The notes beneath the pieces are model-generated. The model did no database searches, was not told where the DNA came from, and saw nothing but the letters and a program-made list of their open reading frames with translations. This document shows, piece after piece, positions 6,257-12,804 of a stretch of 25,589 nucleotides of DNA. The DNA lies in IMG/VR virus record IMGVR_UViG_3300024352_000082, positions 1-25,589 of that record, one strand, 5' to 3'. The DNA is from a virus. The translations under genes and the position numbers were made by a program. Positions within the stretch are counted from its first letter, which is position 1, and each line of letters begins with the position of its first letter.

Positions 6257-6540
6257 CAACTGAGGTAACCATTGAAGAACTTGAGGAGTGGAACAGAATG
6301 ACAGCACTGAGCAAACAAGTGGCCGGTAACCATTACAAAGACCTGCCGATTCAACCCGTCGAGTACATCCATGCCAACGCGCTGGGGTATTTTGAGGGCA
6401 ATGTGATCAAGTACATCAGCCGCTGGCGCAAGAAGAACGGCATCGCTGATTTGGAAAAAGCAAAGCACTACATCGAGTTGCTGATCGAGTTGGAGAACCG
6501 CAAACTGGACGGAGAGTGCAATGCTGGAAAAACAGATTGA
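6238..6540 (+). CDS. DUF3310 protein
   Basis: A 100-residue protein with the DUF3310 core from about residue 25: GNHYKDLPIQPVEYI, then GYFEGNVIKYISRWRKKNGIADLEKAKHYIELLIE. The family is very common in phages and often near nucleotide or replication genes; no biochemical role is established. The ATG at 6238 follows GGAGAAGCT and overlaps the polymerase end. ATG 6253 (ATGA overlap) and ATG 6298 (after GAGGAG) are alternative starts, and the last would still include the whole core. Confidence 0.8.
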   Translation: MSGLGMTTEVTIEELEEWNRMTALSKQVAGNHYKDLPIQPVEYIHANALGYFEGNVIKYISRWRKKNGIADLEKAKHYIELLIELENRKLDGECNAGKTD

Positions 6541-6805
6541 AGCCAAGGTCTGCGACTACGCTAAGAGCAAAGGTGTGCTGGCCTACAAGTTCACCAGCCC
6601 CAACCGCGCCGCTGTACCTGATCGACTGTTCATTGGACCCGATGGCCGCATGTGGTTCTGCGAGTTCAAGCGCAAGGGTCAAGTGCCCACACCAGCACAG
6701 TACCGTGAGCATGACAGGCTGCGCCAGCAAATGGTCAACGTGTTCGTGATTGACAACGTGGACGAGGGTAAGCTGATGATCGACGTAATGGTGATGGGAT
6801 GCTGA
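6521..6805 (+). CDS. VRR-NUC domain nuclease
   Basis: A 94-residue stand-alone VRR-NUC protein of the PD-(D/E)XK superfamily. It has E3 in the N-terminal helix, VPDRLFIGPDG (about 31-41) with the catalytic Asp, the E-x-K pair in FCEFKRKG (about 46-53), and a following PTPAQ. The motif series E...PD...ExK...Q is complete. Stand-alone VRR-NUC proteins can cut structured DNA such as Holliday junctions or flaps, and phages often pair them with an SNF2 helicase as here. GGAGAGTGCA precedes the ATG. It overlaps the DUF3310 gene by 20 bp. Confidence 0.85.
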   Translation: MLEKQIEAKVCDYAKSKGVLAYKFTSPNRAAVPDRLFIGPDGRMWFCEFKRKGQVPTPAQYREHDRLRQQMVNVFVIDNVDEGKLMIDVMVMGC

Positions 6806-6806
6806 C

Positions 6807-6977
6807 ATGGACGCTGAAACTTTTTATGAAAATTTCAAAAACGCTGTTGCGTGGTTTGGATTGAGTTGGGGTGAAAAACACCTCATTCGTGTTCGCATCT
6901 CTGGCAACACTCTTTGTTTTGAACACGGTGGTGTAGAAATTCGCACGACTATTCCGGTGATGTATGCTGACACCTGA
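6807..6977 (+). CDS. Small AT-rich insert gene (56 aa), unknown function
   Basis: The ATG at 6807 starts 1 nt after the VRR-NUC stop and runs 56 codons, overlapping the helicase start by 14 bp. The product MDAETFYENFKNAVAWFGL... is aromatic and mixed charged, with a helix followed by beta-like LIRVRISGNTLCFEHGGVEIRTTI. Codons are strongly A/T-ending (GAA, AAA, ACT, TTT, GTT), unlike the genes on both sides, suggesting a recent origin or transfer. The ribosome site is weak. It fills what would otherwise be a 150-bp gap in a tightly packed operon. No family recognised. Confidence 0.6.
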   Translation: MDAETFYENFKNAVAWFGLSWGEKHLIRVRISGNTLCFEHGGVEIRTTIPVMYADT

Positions 6978-8370
6978 CCTGCTCCACGACTACCAGAAGA
7001 AGGCGGTCAACTTCCAATGCACCCATGCCAACTCGATGCTGTGGTTGGACATGGGTCTGGGCAAAACCGTCATCACGCTGACCAGCCTCGCGCACCTGAT
7101 CAACACCGGCTTCCTGCGCGGCGTGATCATCGTGGCCCCGATCCGAGTCATCCGACTGGTGTGGCGGCAAGAGGCTGCGAAGTGGGAGCACACCAAACAC
7201 CTGCGGTTCAGCATGGTGGCGGGTACCAAGGACCAGCGCACCCGGGCGTTGCTGCGCCCTGCTGACGTGTACATGATCAACTACGAGAACCTCGGCTGGC
7301 TGGCCGAGACTCTCCAGACCTACTTCGTCAAGAAGGATCGCCCGATGCCGTTCAACGGGATCATCTGGGACGAGATCAGCAAGATGAAGAACTCCAGCAC
7401 GAACCGGGTCAAGGCGTTTCGTAAGATCGCGGACAAGTTCGACTGGACCACGGGCCTCACCGGCACCCCGGCCAGCAACGGCTACAAAGACCTCCACGGT
7501 CAGTTCCTCGTGGTGGATCGGGGTGAGCGTCTGGGCACCAGCAAGACCACCTTCCGCACCCGGTTCTACCGCAAGGTGGGGCCGTACAAAGAGGTGCCGT
7601 ATGAGGACACCGAGGACACCATCAAGAAGCTGATCGGTGACATCACGCTGGAGATGTCAGCCGAGGACTACAACCCCCTACCCGATCTGATCGTGAACAA
7701 CGTGGAGATCGAGATGCCCGATGATTTGCGGGCCAAGTACGACAAACTGGAGAAAGAGTTCTTCCTCGTGCTCGACAGCGGCAAGGAGGTCGAGGCGTTC
7801 AACCAAGCTGCGCTCACCAACAAGTGCTTACAGTTCTCCAACGGTGCCATGTACCCGATTGCCGGGATGCCGCTGTGGGAGCCGGTGCATGACATGAAGC
7901 TGGACGCGCTGGAGGACATCATCGACGAGGCGCAAGGCTCACCGATCTTGTGCGCCTACGCCTACCGGTCTGACGCCGAGCGGATCATGGAGCGGTTCAA
8001 GGCGTTGCGGCCGATCAACCTGACCGAGTGCAAGAGCGAGGCGTCTTTGACCAACGCGATGCACCGGTGGAAGACTGGTGATTGTTCTTTGATGATCGGC
8101 CACCCGGCCAGCATGGGTCACGGCATCGACGGCCTTCAGAAGAACGGTCACATTCTCGTGTGGTATGGCCTCAACTGGTCGCTGGACCTGTACGAGCAGT
8201 TCAACGCCCGGGTGCGCCGTCAGGGTCAGGGTGCCCCGGTCATGTGCCACCGCATCCTGATGCAGAACACGCTGGATCAAGCGCAAGCACTGGCCCTCGA
8301 CGAGAAGGCCACAACACAAGCAGGACTGCGCAACGCAGTCAAACAGTATCGTCAATCCAAAGGAGTATGA
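6964..8370 (+). CDS. SNF2-family DNA helicase/translocase
   Basis: A 468-residue superfamily 2 helicase: Q-motif-like LHDYQKKAV (about 7-15), Walker A DMGLGKT (29-35), motif Ia VAPIRVIRLVW (about 57-67), Walker B WDEIS (135-139, DE-I-S instead of DEAH), motif III TGTP (166-169), and motif VI QFNARVRRQGQ near the end of the second RecA-like domain. It resembles phage SNF2 proteins found beside VRR-NUC nucleases, probably DNA translocases for recombination, fork remodelling or repair. The ATG overlaps the previous small gene; translation is probably coupled because its own ribosome site is poor. Confidence 0.88.
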   Translation: MLTPDLLHDYQKKAVNFQCTHANSMLWLDMGLGKTVITLTSLAHLINTGFLRGVIIVAPIRVIRLVWRQEAAKWEHTKHLRFSMVAGTKDQRTRALLRPADVYMINYENLGWLAETLQTYFVKKDRPMPFNGIIWDEISKMKNSSTNRVKAFRKIADKFDWTTGLTGTPASNGYKDLHGQFLVVDRGERLGTSKTTFRTRFYRKVGPYKEVPYEDTEDTIKKLIGDITLEMSAEDYNPLPDLIVNNVEIEMPDDLRAKYDKLEKEFFLVLDSGKEVEAFNQAALTNKCLQFSNGAMYPIAGMPLWEPVHDMKLDALEDIIDEAQGSPILCAYAYRSDAERIMERFKALRPINLTECKSEASLTNAMHRWKTGDCSLMIGHPASMGHGIDGLQKNGHILVWYGLNWSLDLYEQFNARVRRQGQGAPVMCHRILMQNTLDQAQALALDEKATTQAGLRNAVKQYRQSKGV

Positions 8371-8372
8371 GC

Positions 8373-8678
8373 ATGAGTTACGCAGAAGTCGAGATGAAAG
8401 TGGTGCAATGGGGCGAGGCCCGTGGCATCGTGCAGAACGCCACCGCAATGTCGCAGGCCATCAAGACCCTCGAAGAAACAACCGAGTTGCTTGCTGCCAT
8501 CAATAAGAAGAACATCGAGGAAACCAAGGACGCTGTGGGTGACATCGTGGTCACGCTGATCATGGTGTGCGCGGTGCTGGACATCAATCTGGTGGACTGC
8601 CTCAAGGGTGCCTACAACGAGATCAAGGACCGCAAAGGCTACCTCACAAAAGAAGGTGTGTTCGTCAAAGAAGTGTGA
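8373..8678 (+). CDS. MazG-like nucleotide pyrophosphohydrolase
   Basis: A 101-residue all-alpha protein with the MazG-type metal site: E34-E35-x2-E38 in TLEETTELLAA and D53-AVG-D57 in KDAVGDIVVTLI, matching ExxE...(E/D)xxxD. Such enzymes hydrolyse NTPs or dNTPs to monophosphates; phage versions have been linked to nucleotide-pool cleaning and to lowering ppGpp. The ATG at 8373 is 7 nt after AAAGGAG; an ATG at 8367 is too close to it. It follows the helicase stop by 2 nt. Confidence 0.85.
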   Translation: MSYAEVEMKVVQWGEARGIVQNATAMSQAIKTLEETTELLAAINKKNIEETKDAVGDIVVTLIMVCAVLDINLVDCLKGAYNEIKDRKGYLTKEGVFVKEV

Positions 8679-8693
8679 TACACTTGTGTCACA
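8674..8693 (+). promoter_or_regulatory. Putative internal promoter with inverted repeat
   Basis: TGTGA-TACACTTGTG-TCACA is a dyad (TGTGAtACAC/GTGTCACA with one extra T) that encloses an extended -10, TGATACACT (8676-8684). The same TGNTACACTT motif forms the -10 of the early promoter at 1156-1164. The -35 region is poor. It would drive the small-gene cluster from 8715 onward. It lies in the only sizeable gap of that part of the operon. Confidence 0.35.
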
Positions 8694-8714
8694 TCAACCA
8701 CCAAAGGAGTAATC

Positions 8715-8924
8715 GTGATCCGTGAACTGTATGACTGGGTGAAGAACATTTACACCACCCCGAGTGCCGAAGCCATCGCACTGCGGGAACTGGAGGAGTC
8801 CAAGCGCAGACTGTTGGATGCTCAGAGCAGCCGTGAATACGCCGACTCGATGTGCAAGTATTACGAGGCCAAGATCAAGCGCCTGACGGTTTATCTGCAC
8901 AAAGCCACCGAGGAGCAATCGTGA
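8715..8924 (+). CDS. Small helical protein, unknown function
   Basis: A GTG start 5 nt after AAAGGAG gives 69 residues. The sequence is a mostly charged helix (about 18-65: ALRELEESKRRLLDAQSS...YYEAKIKRLT), probably a coiled coil. It is the first gene after the candidate promoter at 8674-8693 and overlaps the next gene at GTGA. Short coiled-coil proteins of this kind are frequent in Burkholderiales phages; no role is known to me. Confidence 0.7.
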   Translation: MIRELYDWVKNIYTTPSAEAIALRELEESKRRLLDAQSSREYADSMCKYYEAKIKRLTVYLHKATEEQS

Positions 8925-9031
8925 ACACATGGCCCTTCCCTCCCCCGGGCGGGCCTGTCCCGTGGACCCCACAGCAGGAGCGCGAGTACCAGCGCCAGCA
9001 GCGCCAACAGATACCGGAGGCACCGTTTTGA
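8921..9031 (+). CDS. 36-aa Pro/Gln-rich mini-protein
   Basis: A GTG at 8921, 5 nt after GAGGAG and overlapping the preceding stop (GTGA), opens a 36-codon frame ending at a TGA that overlaps the next start. The product is MNTWPFPPPGGPVPWTPQQ followed by a Gln/Arg helix (EREYQRQQRQQ). Its position in a chain of overlapping start/stop pairs and its good ribosome site support translation. The proline-rich N-terminus could be a protein-binding motif. No function known. Confidence 0.6.
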   Translation: MNTWPFPPPGGPVPWTPQQEREYQRQQRQQIPEAPF

Positions 9032-9210
9032 TTGACCCGAAGACCAAGCGCATCACGGTGCCTGTGACCAAGGACATCGACCTGATCCGTGAGCGCATCA
9101 AACGCGACACAGGCATCGACATGACCTACGTCCAGATTTTCAACTTCCTGATCCACTTCTACGTGGAGCGGGCCAACGAACCCAAGAGCAAATGGAGGTC
9201 GTTGTCGTGA
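9028..9210 (+). CDS. Small ribbon-helix-helix-like protein
   Basis: A TTG start 7 nt after GGAGG gives 60 residues. KRITVPVTKDIDLIRERIKRDTG followed by MTYVQIFNFLIHFYVER has the strand-helix-helix pattern of RHH proteins (strand about 8-14, helices about 15-28 and 32-48). It may be a second small regulator, distinct from the 1196 gene, but the match is by pattern only. It overlaps the upstream stop (TTGA) and the downstream GTG (GTGA). The longer reading of this frame from 8929 overlaps the mini-protein and lacks a ribosome site, so I rejected it. Confidence 0.6.
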   Translation: MIDPKTKRITVPVTKDIDLIRERIKRDTGIDMTYVQIFNFLIHFYVERANEPKSKWRSLS

Positions 9211-9689
9211 GGAAACGCAGCAAGTACCGACCCAAGGGTGTCCGACTCGATACGATTGGCTACGTCATGGAAAGCCTCAAGCCTGTCGCCAAGCATGAAA
9301 GCTACCTGCTGGACCTCAAGATCAAGAACAGCGAGGCGATGGTGGCGCTGATGCGCGGGTCAGCGGTCAAGGGTGACATGGACACCCTGATCGCCATGTC
9401 CAACATCGTGGAGGCGCTGTACCAGCTTGGGTTCGGTGCCGAGTACAAGGACGTGGCGATTGACGGACGCGAGGCTTTGTTGCAAATTGTCCACCGGGCA
9501 GTCACCACCAAGCGGTTCGTGCCCACGGCCGAGCAGATCAAGGCGCTTCAGACCCTCATGGAACTGCATGACGCCCAGATGGACGTGATCACGATCAAGG
9601 ACATGGAGCGGGCGCTGGAGTTTGCCCGCATCCAGTTTGCCAACAAGAAAATGACCGTGTTGCCCAAACTCGAAGGAGTGCCGCTATGA
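9207..9689 (+). CDS. Conserved phage protein, unknown function
   Basis: A GTG at 9207, 7 nt after GGAGG, gives about 160 residues starting MRKRSKYRPKGVR. Recognisable blocks include ESYLLDLKIKNSEAMVALMRG and LMELHDAQMDVITIKDMERAL. Proteins with this start and the HDAQM...KDMERAL block recur in beta-proteobacterial phages as a conserved hypothetical. It is predicted to be mainly helical and soluble. It overlaps both neighbours by 4 bp. An ATG at 9192 is an alternative start. Function unknown. Confidence 0.8.
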   Translation: MRKRSKYRPKGVRLDTIGYVMESLKPVAKHESYLLDLKIKNSEAMVALMRGSAVKGDMDTLIAMSNIVEALYQLGFGAEYKDVAIDGREALLQIVHRAVTTKRFVPTAEQIKALQTLMELHDAQMDVITIKDMERALEFARIQFANKKMTVLPKLEGVPL

Positions 9690-9898
9690 ACTGTTGCGAT
9701 GAATATGGGAACTGCAACCAAGGGCGCGATTGCCCAGTGCGCGTTGCCAAAGTGGGTCAGCGATACCCCAAGCACCCGCAACCAGTGTTTGTGCCGTACA
9801 TCAACCGGCAACTTAAGGCACTGGCAAAGTGGATGTTGCTGGCGATCCTTGGCTGGCTGGTCTGGGTGCCGCTGATTTACTTGGCCTTGCGGGCGTAG
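9686..9898 (+). CDS. Cys-rich single-span membrane protein
   Basis: A 70-residue product with an N-terminal cysteine cluster (C3, C4, C10, C16 in MNCCDEYGNCNQGRDCPVR) and a C-terminal transmembrane helix (about 47-68, KWMLLAILGWLVWVPLIYLAL). The cysteines could bind zinc on the cytoplasmic side. Similar NCNQGRDCP proteins occur in several proteobacterial phages without known function. The ATG overlaps the previous stop, after AAGGAG. It ends the plus-strand block, and its last 22 bp overlap the 3' end of the convergent holin gene. Confidence 0.75.
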   Translation: MNCCDEYGNCNQGRDCPVRVAKVGQRYPKHPQPVFVPYINRQLKALAKWMLLAILGWLVWVPLIYLALRA

Positions 9899-10248
9899 AA
9901 CAGGGTACGGTCACCGAACAGGTAGAAGCCCACGGCAGCGGCGAAGTTGTCCACCGAGTCGCTGTCCAAGTTGTTCAGCTTCAGGTACGCCCATGTGCCC
10001 AGCACAATCATGGCGACAGCGGGTCGCATCAGGCGCACAGCAGCCTCGACCCACGGGTATGAGGGGTTGGTACCACCCGCATCATTCATCGCCTTGAACA
10101 TGTCCAGATCAAGCTGGCGCATCTTGACGTACTCGTCCACGTTCACCGGCTTGTAGGTGTCGGTCTGGATGAACCGACCGATCAAGGATTTGCCCAGATC
10201 AACGGCCAGCGGGCCGAGCGCGGCGAGGATGGTCAACGGGTCCATCAT
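9877..10248 (-). CDS. Holin, GTA-type three-TM family
   Basis: A 123-residue protein with hydrophobic segments at about 4-24 (LTILAALGPLAVDLG...), 74-92 (MRPAVAMIVLGTWAYLKL) and 100-118 (VDNFAAAVGFYLFGDRTLFY), resembling the 'holin of 3 TMs' family first described from gene transfer agents. It would permeabilise the inner membrane for the M15 endolysin encoded just upstream. AAGGAGTACCC precedes the ATG, which lies inside the endolysin stop region. It is the last gene of the late block and converges with the early block. Confidence 0.75.
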   Translation of the reverse strand: MMDPLTILAALGPLAVDLGKSLIGRFIQTDTYKPVNVDEYVKMRQLDLDMFKAMNDAGGTNPSYPWVEAAVRLMRPAVAMIVLGTWAYLKLNNLDSDSVDNFAAAVGFYLFGDRTLFYARKAK

Positions 10249-10640
10249 GGGTACTCCTTCTTGGGCAGTTGGAAATGCGGCCCATCGCGGAAGGTTTTCC
10301 AGTCACCACCCCACTCGATTGGCACACCGACCTGCTTGGCCGCTTCCTTCATGGCTGCGGCGATCTTGGCGTACAGGGGCCATGACCAGTCCACCTGATC
10401 ATCCACCCAAGCCCCGAGGTCCACCGCTTTGGCGAACCCATCGGCTCCGGGGATGTGGCGCGAGTTCATGGTCTGACTGGCCCCGGCCTCCACCAGCTTC
10501 TTCTGGCGCAGTGGATCGCGGACGCCTTCGAGCACGGTGAAGTCCACCGTGGTGATGTTGATGGCCCGCTCGACGACTTTGACCAGATCGGGGTGTACGC
10601 CCTTGAGCCGTGCTTTTGATCGAACGCCAAGGGTGTACAT
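10245..10640 (-). CDS. M15 peptidase endolysin
   Basis: A 131-residue L-alanyl-D-glutamate-type peptidase. The zinc ligands fit SRHIPGADGFAKAVDL (H62, D74) and DGPHFQL (H122, with D119 nearby as probable catalytic acid). It cleaves peptidoglycan peptide cross-links at lysis. I start at ATG 10640, 1 nt after the upstream stop, with GGAAG upstream; earlier codons would run into the XhlA-like gene. No signal sequence is visible, so it needs the holin for access. Confidence 0.88.
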   Translation of the reverse strand: MYTLGVRSKARLKGVHPDLVKVVERAINITTVDFTVLEGVRDPLRQKKLVEAGASQTMNSRHIPGADGFAKAVDLGAWVDDQVDWSWPLYAKIAAAMKEAAKQVGVPIEWGGDWKTFRDGPHFQLPKKEYP

Positions 10641-10641
10641 G

Positions 10642-10857
10642 TCAGGGCTTCCAGTGACTTGTGATCCAGCCGATGATGCCACCAACACCCGATGCGATGG
10701 TCATGCCCATCCAGAACCCGCCTTTGGACTTGTTGGCGAGTTCAAGAAGCTGGTCAATCTGGGCTTCCATCTTGTCCATCTTCTTGTCCATCACCTGCAC
10801 CCGTTCCCACAGGACGCCGTATTTCACTGGGTCGAAGTTCGTTTCGTCGAACGCCAT
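10642..10857 (-). CDS. XhlA-like lysis membrane protein
   Basis: A 71-residue protein: charged N-terminus, a helical coiled-coil stretch (about 20-44, VMDKKMDKMEAQIDQLLELANK) and one C-terminal transmembrane segment (about 48-66, FWMGMTIASGVGGIIGWI), the arrangement of XhlA-type holin accessory proteins. It sits directly before the endolysin. GGAGTAAAGACAG precedes the ATG. It may be a holin partner or antiholin. No Rz/Rz1 spanin pair is visible in the cassette. Confidence 0.65.
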   Translation of the reverse strand: MAFDETNFDPVKYGVLWERVQVMDKKMDKMEAQIDQLLELANKSKGGFWMGMTIASGVGGIIGWITSHWKP

Positions 10858-10863
10858 CTGTCT

Positions 10864-12804
10864 TTACTCCGTAACAAGCGAGTTTTGAACTTCAGCGGCC
10901 GGAGCAAGCATGTTCACGGCGGCAGGGGTGCGCAAGACCTTGGATGCAGCCTTGCCGGTTTTCTTGAAGGGGTCAGCCAGCTTCTCGCCTTTGGCTTGGC
11001 GGGCCATCGCCTTTTCCAGCGCCTTGGCTGCTGCGGCCGGGTCCAGCATCTCAGCAGCCAGTTCGATTGCCAACTTTTGATCGAGCTTGCCTTGCATCCG
11101 GCGCAGCAGATCGTTGGCGACCGTGGTCACGTTGTTGATGAAGTTGGGAGCGCGGACGCTGCCCATGACCTCGGTGCCCATCAGGTTCACGTCAGGACCA
11201 GCACCCCGGGCGGCAGCGGCCTGCGCCTCTGCTTGACGGGCGCGGGCCAGATCGGCGCGGACATCCTCGACAATCTTGACCTGCTCGGGCGTGAGCACTT
11301 CAGACAGGCTCTGGAACCGCGATTCACCGGTGGCCCGCTTGATGGTACCCGGGGCGTTCTCCAATGCCCCAGCGAACCCTGCGGCCCGCAGACGAGCGGT
11401 TTCCTCACCCAGCGCGGGCTTGAGTTTGCCCTCAAGGAACTGGCCGACTTCCATCTGGTTGATCGGCTTGCTCTGCGCGGCAAAGGTTTCCCGGGCGGTC
11501 TTGTATGACGGGGCTTTGCTCTCGGCCCACTCAAGGAACTGGGCGCGGGTGCGACCGATGGCCTTGGCTTCGGCCGAGCCGATGCCAAACGTGGCCGGGT
11601 CTTTGATCAGGTCATCGAAGGCCATCTTCATGGCGTGGAGGCTGCTGCCCGGGTACTTGGCAACTTCGCCCGGGATCACGGTCTGACCCAGCGGACGACC
11701 TGCCTCATCGACAATGCTGGATGGCACCACCTGCGCAGGACGGTTCTGACCAATTTGGAAAGGCTGACCCTTTTCCGCAGCCAGATCGCTGGCGCGGGCC
11801 AGCACCTTGTCCATCGAGGGGCGGTTCAGCAGCGAGGCGAACGTGTCATCCGCTGCCACCATCGCATTGTCGGAGATGCCATACAACTGCTTGGCCGTGG
11901 CCTTGCGTGTTGCTTCGGCAGCTTTGAGTTCAGCAGGGGTTTTGCCGACCTGCTGCACAGCGGCAAGCTGCGCGGCCTTCTGAGCCTCGGCCCGCTCATA
12001 GAACGGGGTCGGGGCCGTTTTGGCGGCAGATGCACCCATTGCCGAGAACCGGGTGGCTCCCACAGGTGCAGCAGCTTCAGCGGCCGTGGGCAAGCTGCCC
12101 GGGACGATCTCGGACGGCTGGCGCAGGGCGTTGAGCACCTCGGGGCCACGTCCTTCCACGGCCGTCAGGTACGCTGCCGACTTCGGGTCGAGGGCGTTGT
12201 AGACCGCACCCGCGCCCTTCGCGGCCAGCTTGAACGGAGCCTCGATGACCGGTGCGATGGGGCGCATCGGGTTGATGGCTGTACCGGCCTTGGACAGCGC
12301 AGCGCCAGTCTGCGTGGCACCCAGCTTGGTCGCGGCAGCACCGCCACCACTGAGCAGCGTGGACAGGTCCGCAGCAGCACCCACGGGGTCTTCGGCAAAC
12401 GTGCGCTTGATCCCTTCGTAGCTGCCGTAGCGGTCCTTGTACATGCCCCCAATGGCGTTGGCTGTCTGGACCGCCCGCTGCGTGGCTTCCGGGTTGGTGT
12501 CGAATTGGTCGATGAAGTTGACCACACCCTTTGGCAGCGCGTTGCGCAGCGCCCCAGCACCAGCATCGAGGATGCCGGTGAGGGTTTGGACCGGGCTGGT
12601 CACAGCTTGCAAGACACCACCGACGAAGCGGCCCGCACTCTCGGGCACGTTCTTGACGGCCTCCACAGGCACCTCAGTCAGCGAATAGCTGCGGCGCGGG
12701 CCGGGGACACCGCCGGTGGAAGCAGCAGGAGCGAACTGCTCAAACGGATTGGCAGCAGGTGCCTGCGGTTGAGCGGCAAACTGGGCAAACGGGTTCTCTG
12801 CCAT
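10864..12804 (-). CDS. Large internal virion / DNA-ejection protein
   Basis: A 646-residue Ala-rich helical protein. The N-terminus carries two NPFxQF repeats (NPFAQF and NPFEQF, within residues 4-25), a recurrent feature of this class of phage virion proteins, then a Gly/Ala segment (about 50-170) and long helices. Position between other ejection-type proteins and the lysis genes matches the slot of P22 gp16/gp20-type proteins that leave the capsid with the DNA, but sequence similarity to them is not evident by eye. The ATG directly abuts the upstream stop. Confidence 0.7.
   Translation of the reverse strand: MAENPFAQFAAQPQAPAANPFEQFAPAASTGGVPGPRRSYSLTEVPVEAVKNVPESAGRFVGGVLQAVTSPVQTLTGILDAGAGALRNALPKGVVNFIDQFDTNPEATQRAVQTANAIGGMYKDRYGSYEGIKRTFAEDPVGAAADLSTLLSGGGAAATKLGATQTGAALSKAGTAINPMRPIAPVIEAPFKLAAKGAGAVYNALDPKSAAYLTAVEGRGPEVLNALRQPSEIVPGSLPTAAEAAAPVGATRFSAMGASAAKTAPTPFYERAEAQKAAQLAAVQQVGKTPAELKAAEATRKATAKQLYGISDNAMVAADDTFASLLNRPSMDKVLARASDLAAEKGQPFQIGQNRPAQVVPSSIVDEAGRPLGQTVIPGEVAKYPGSSLHAMKMAFDDLIKDPATFGIGSAEAKAIGRTRAQFLEWAESKAPSYKTARETFAAQSKPINQMEVGQFLEGKLKPALGEETARLRAAGFAGALENAPGTIKRATGESRFQSLSEVLTPEQVKIVEDVRADLARARQAEAQAAAARGAGPDVNLMGTEVMGSVRAPNFINNVTTVANDLLRRMQGKLDQKLAIELAAEMLDPAAAAKALEKAMARQAKGEKLADPFKKTGKAASKVLRTPAAVNMLAPAAEVQNSLVTE

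Noticed and set aside
8674-8693. CRP-type site TGTGA...TCACA
   Set aside because: The half-sites are 10 bp apart rather than the 6 bp of CRP sites, so only a generic inverted repeat is claimed.
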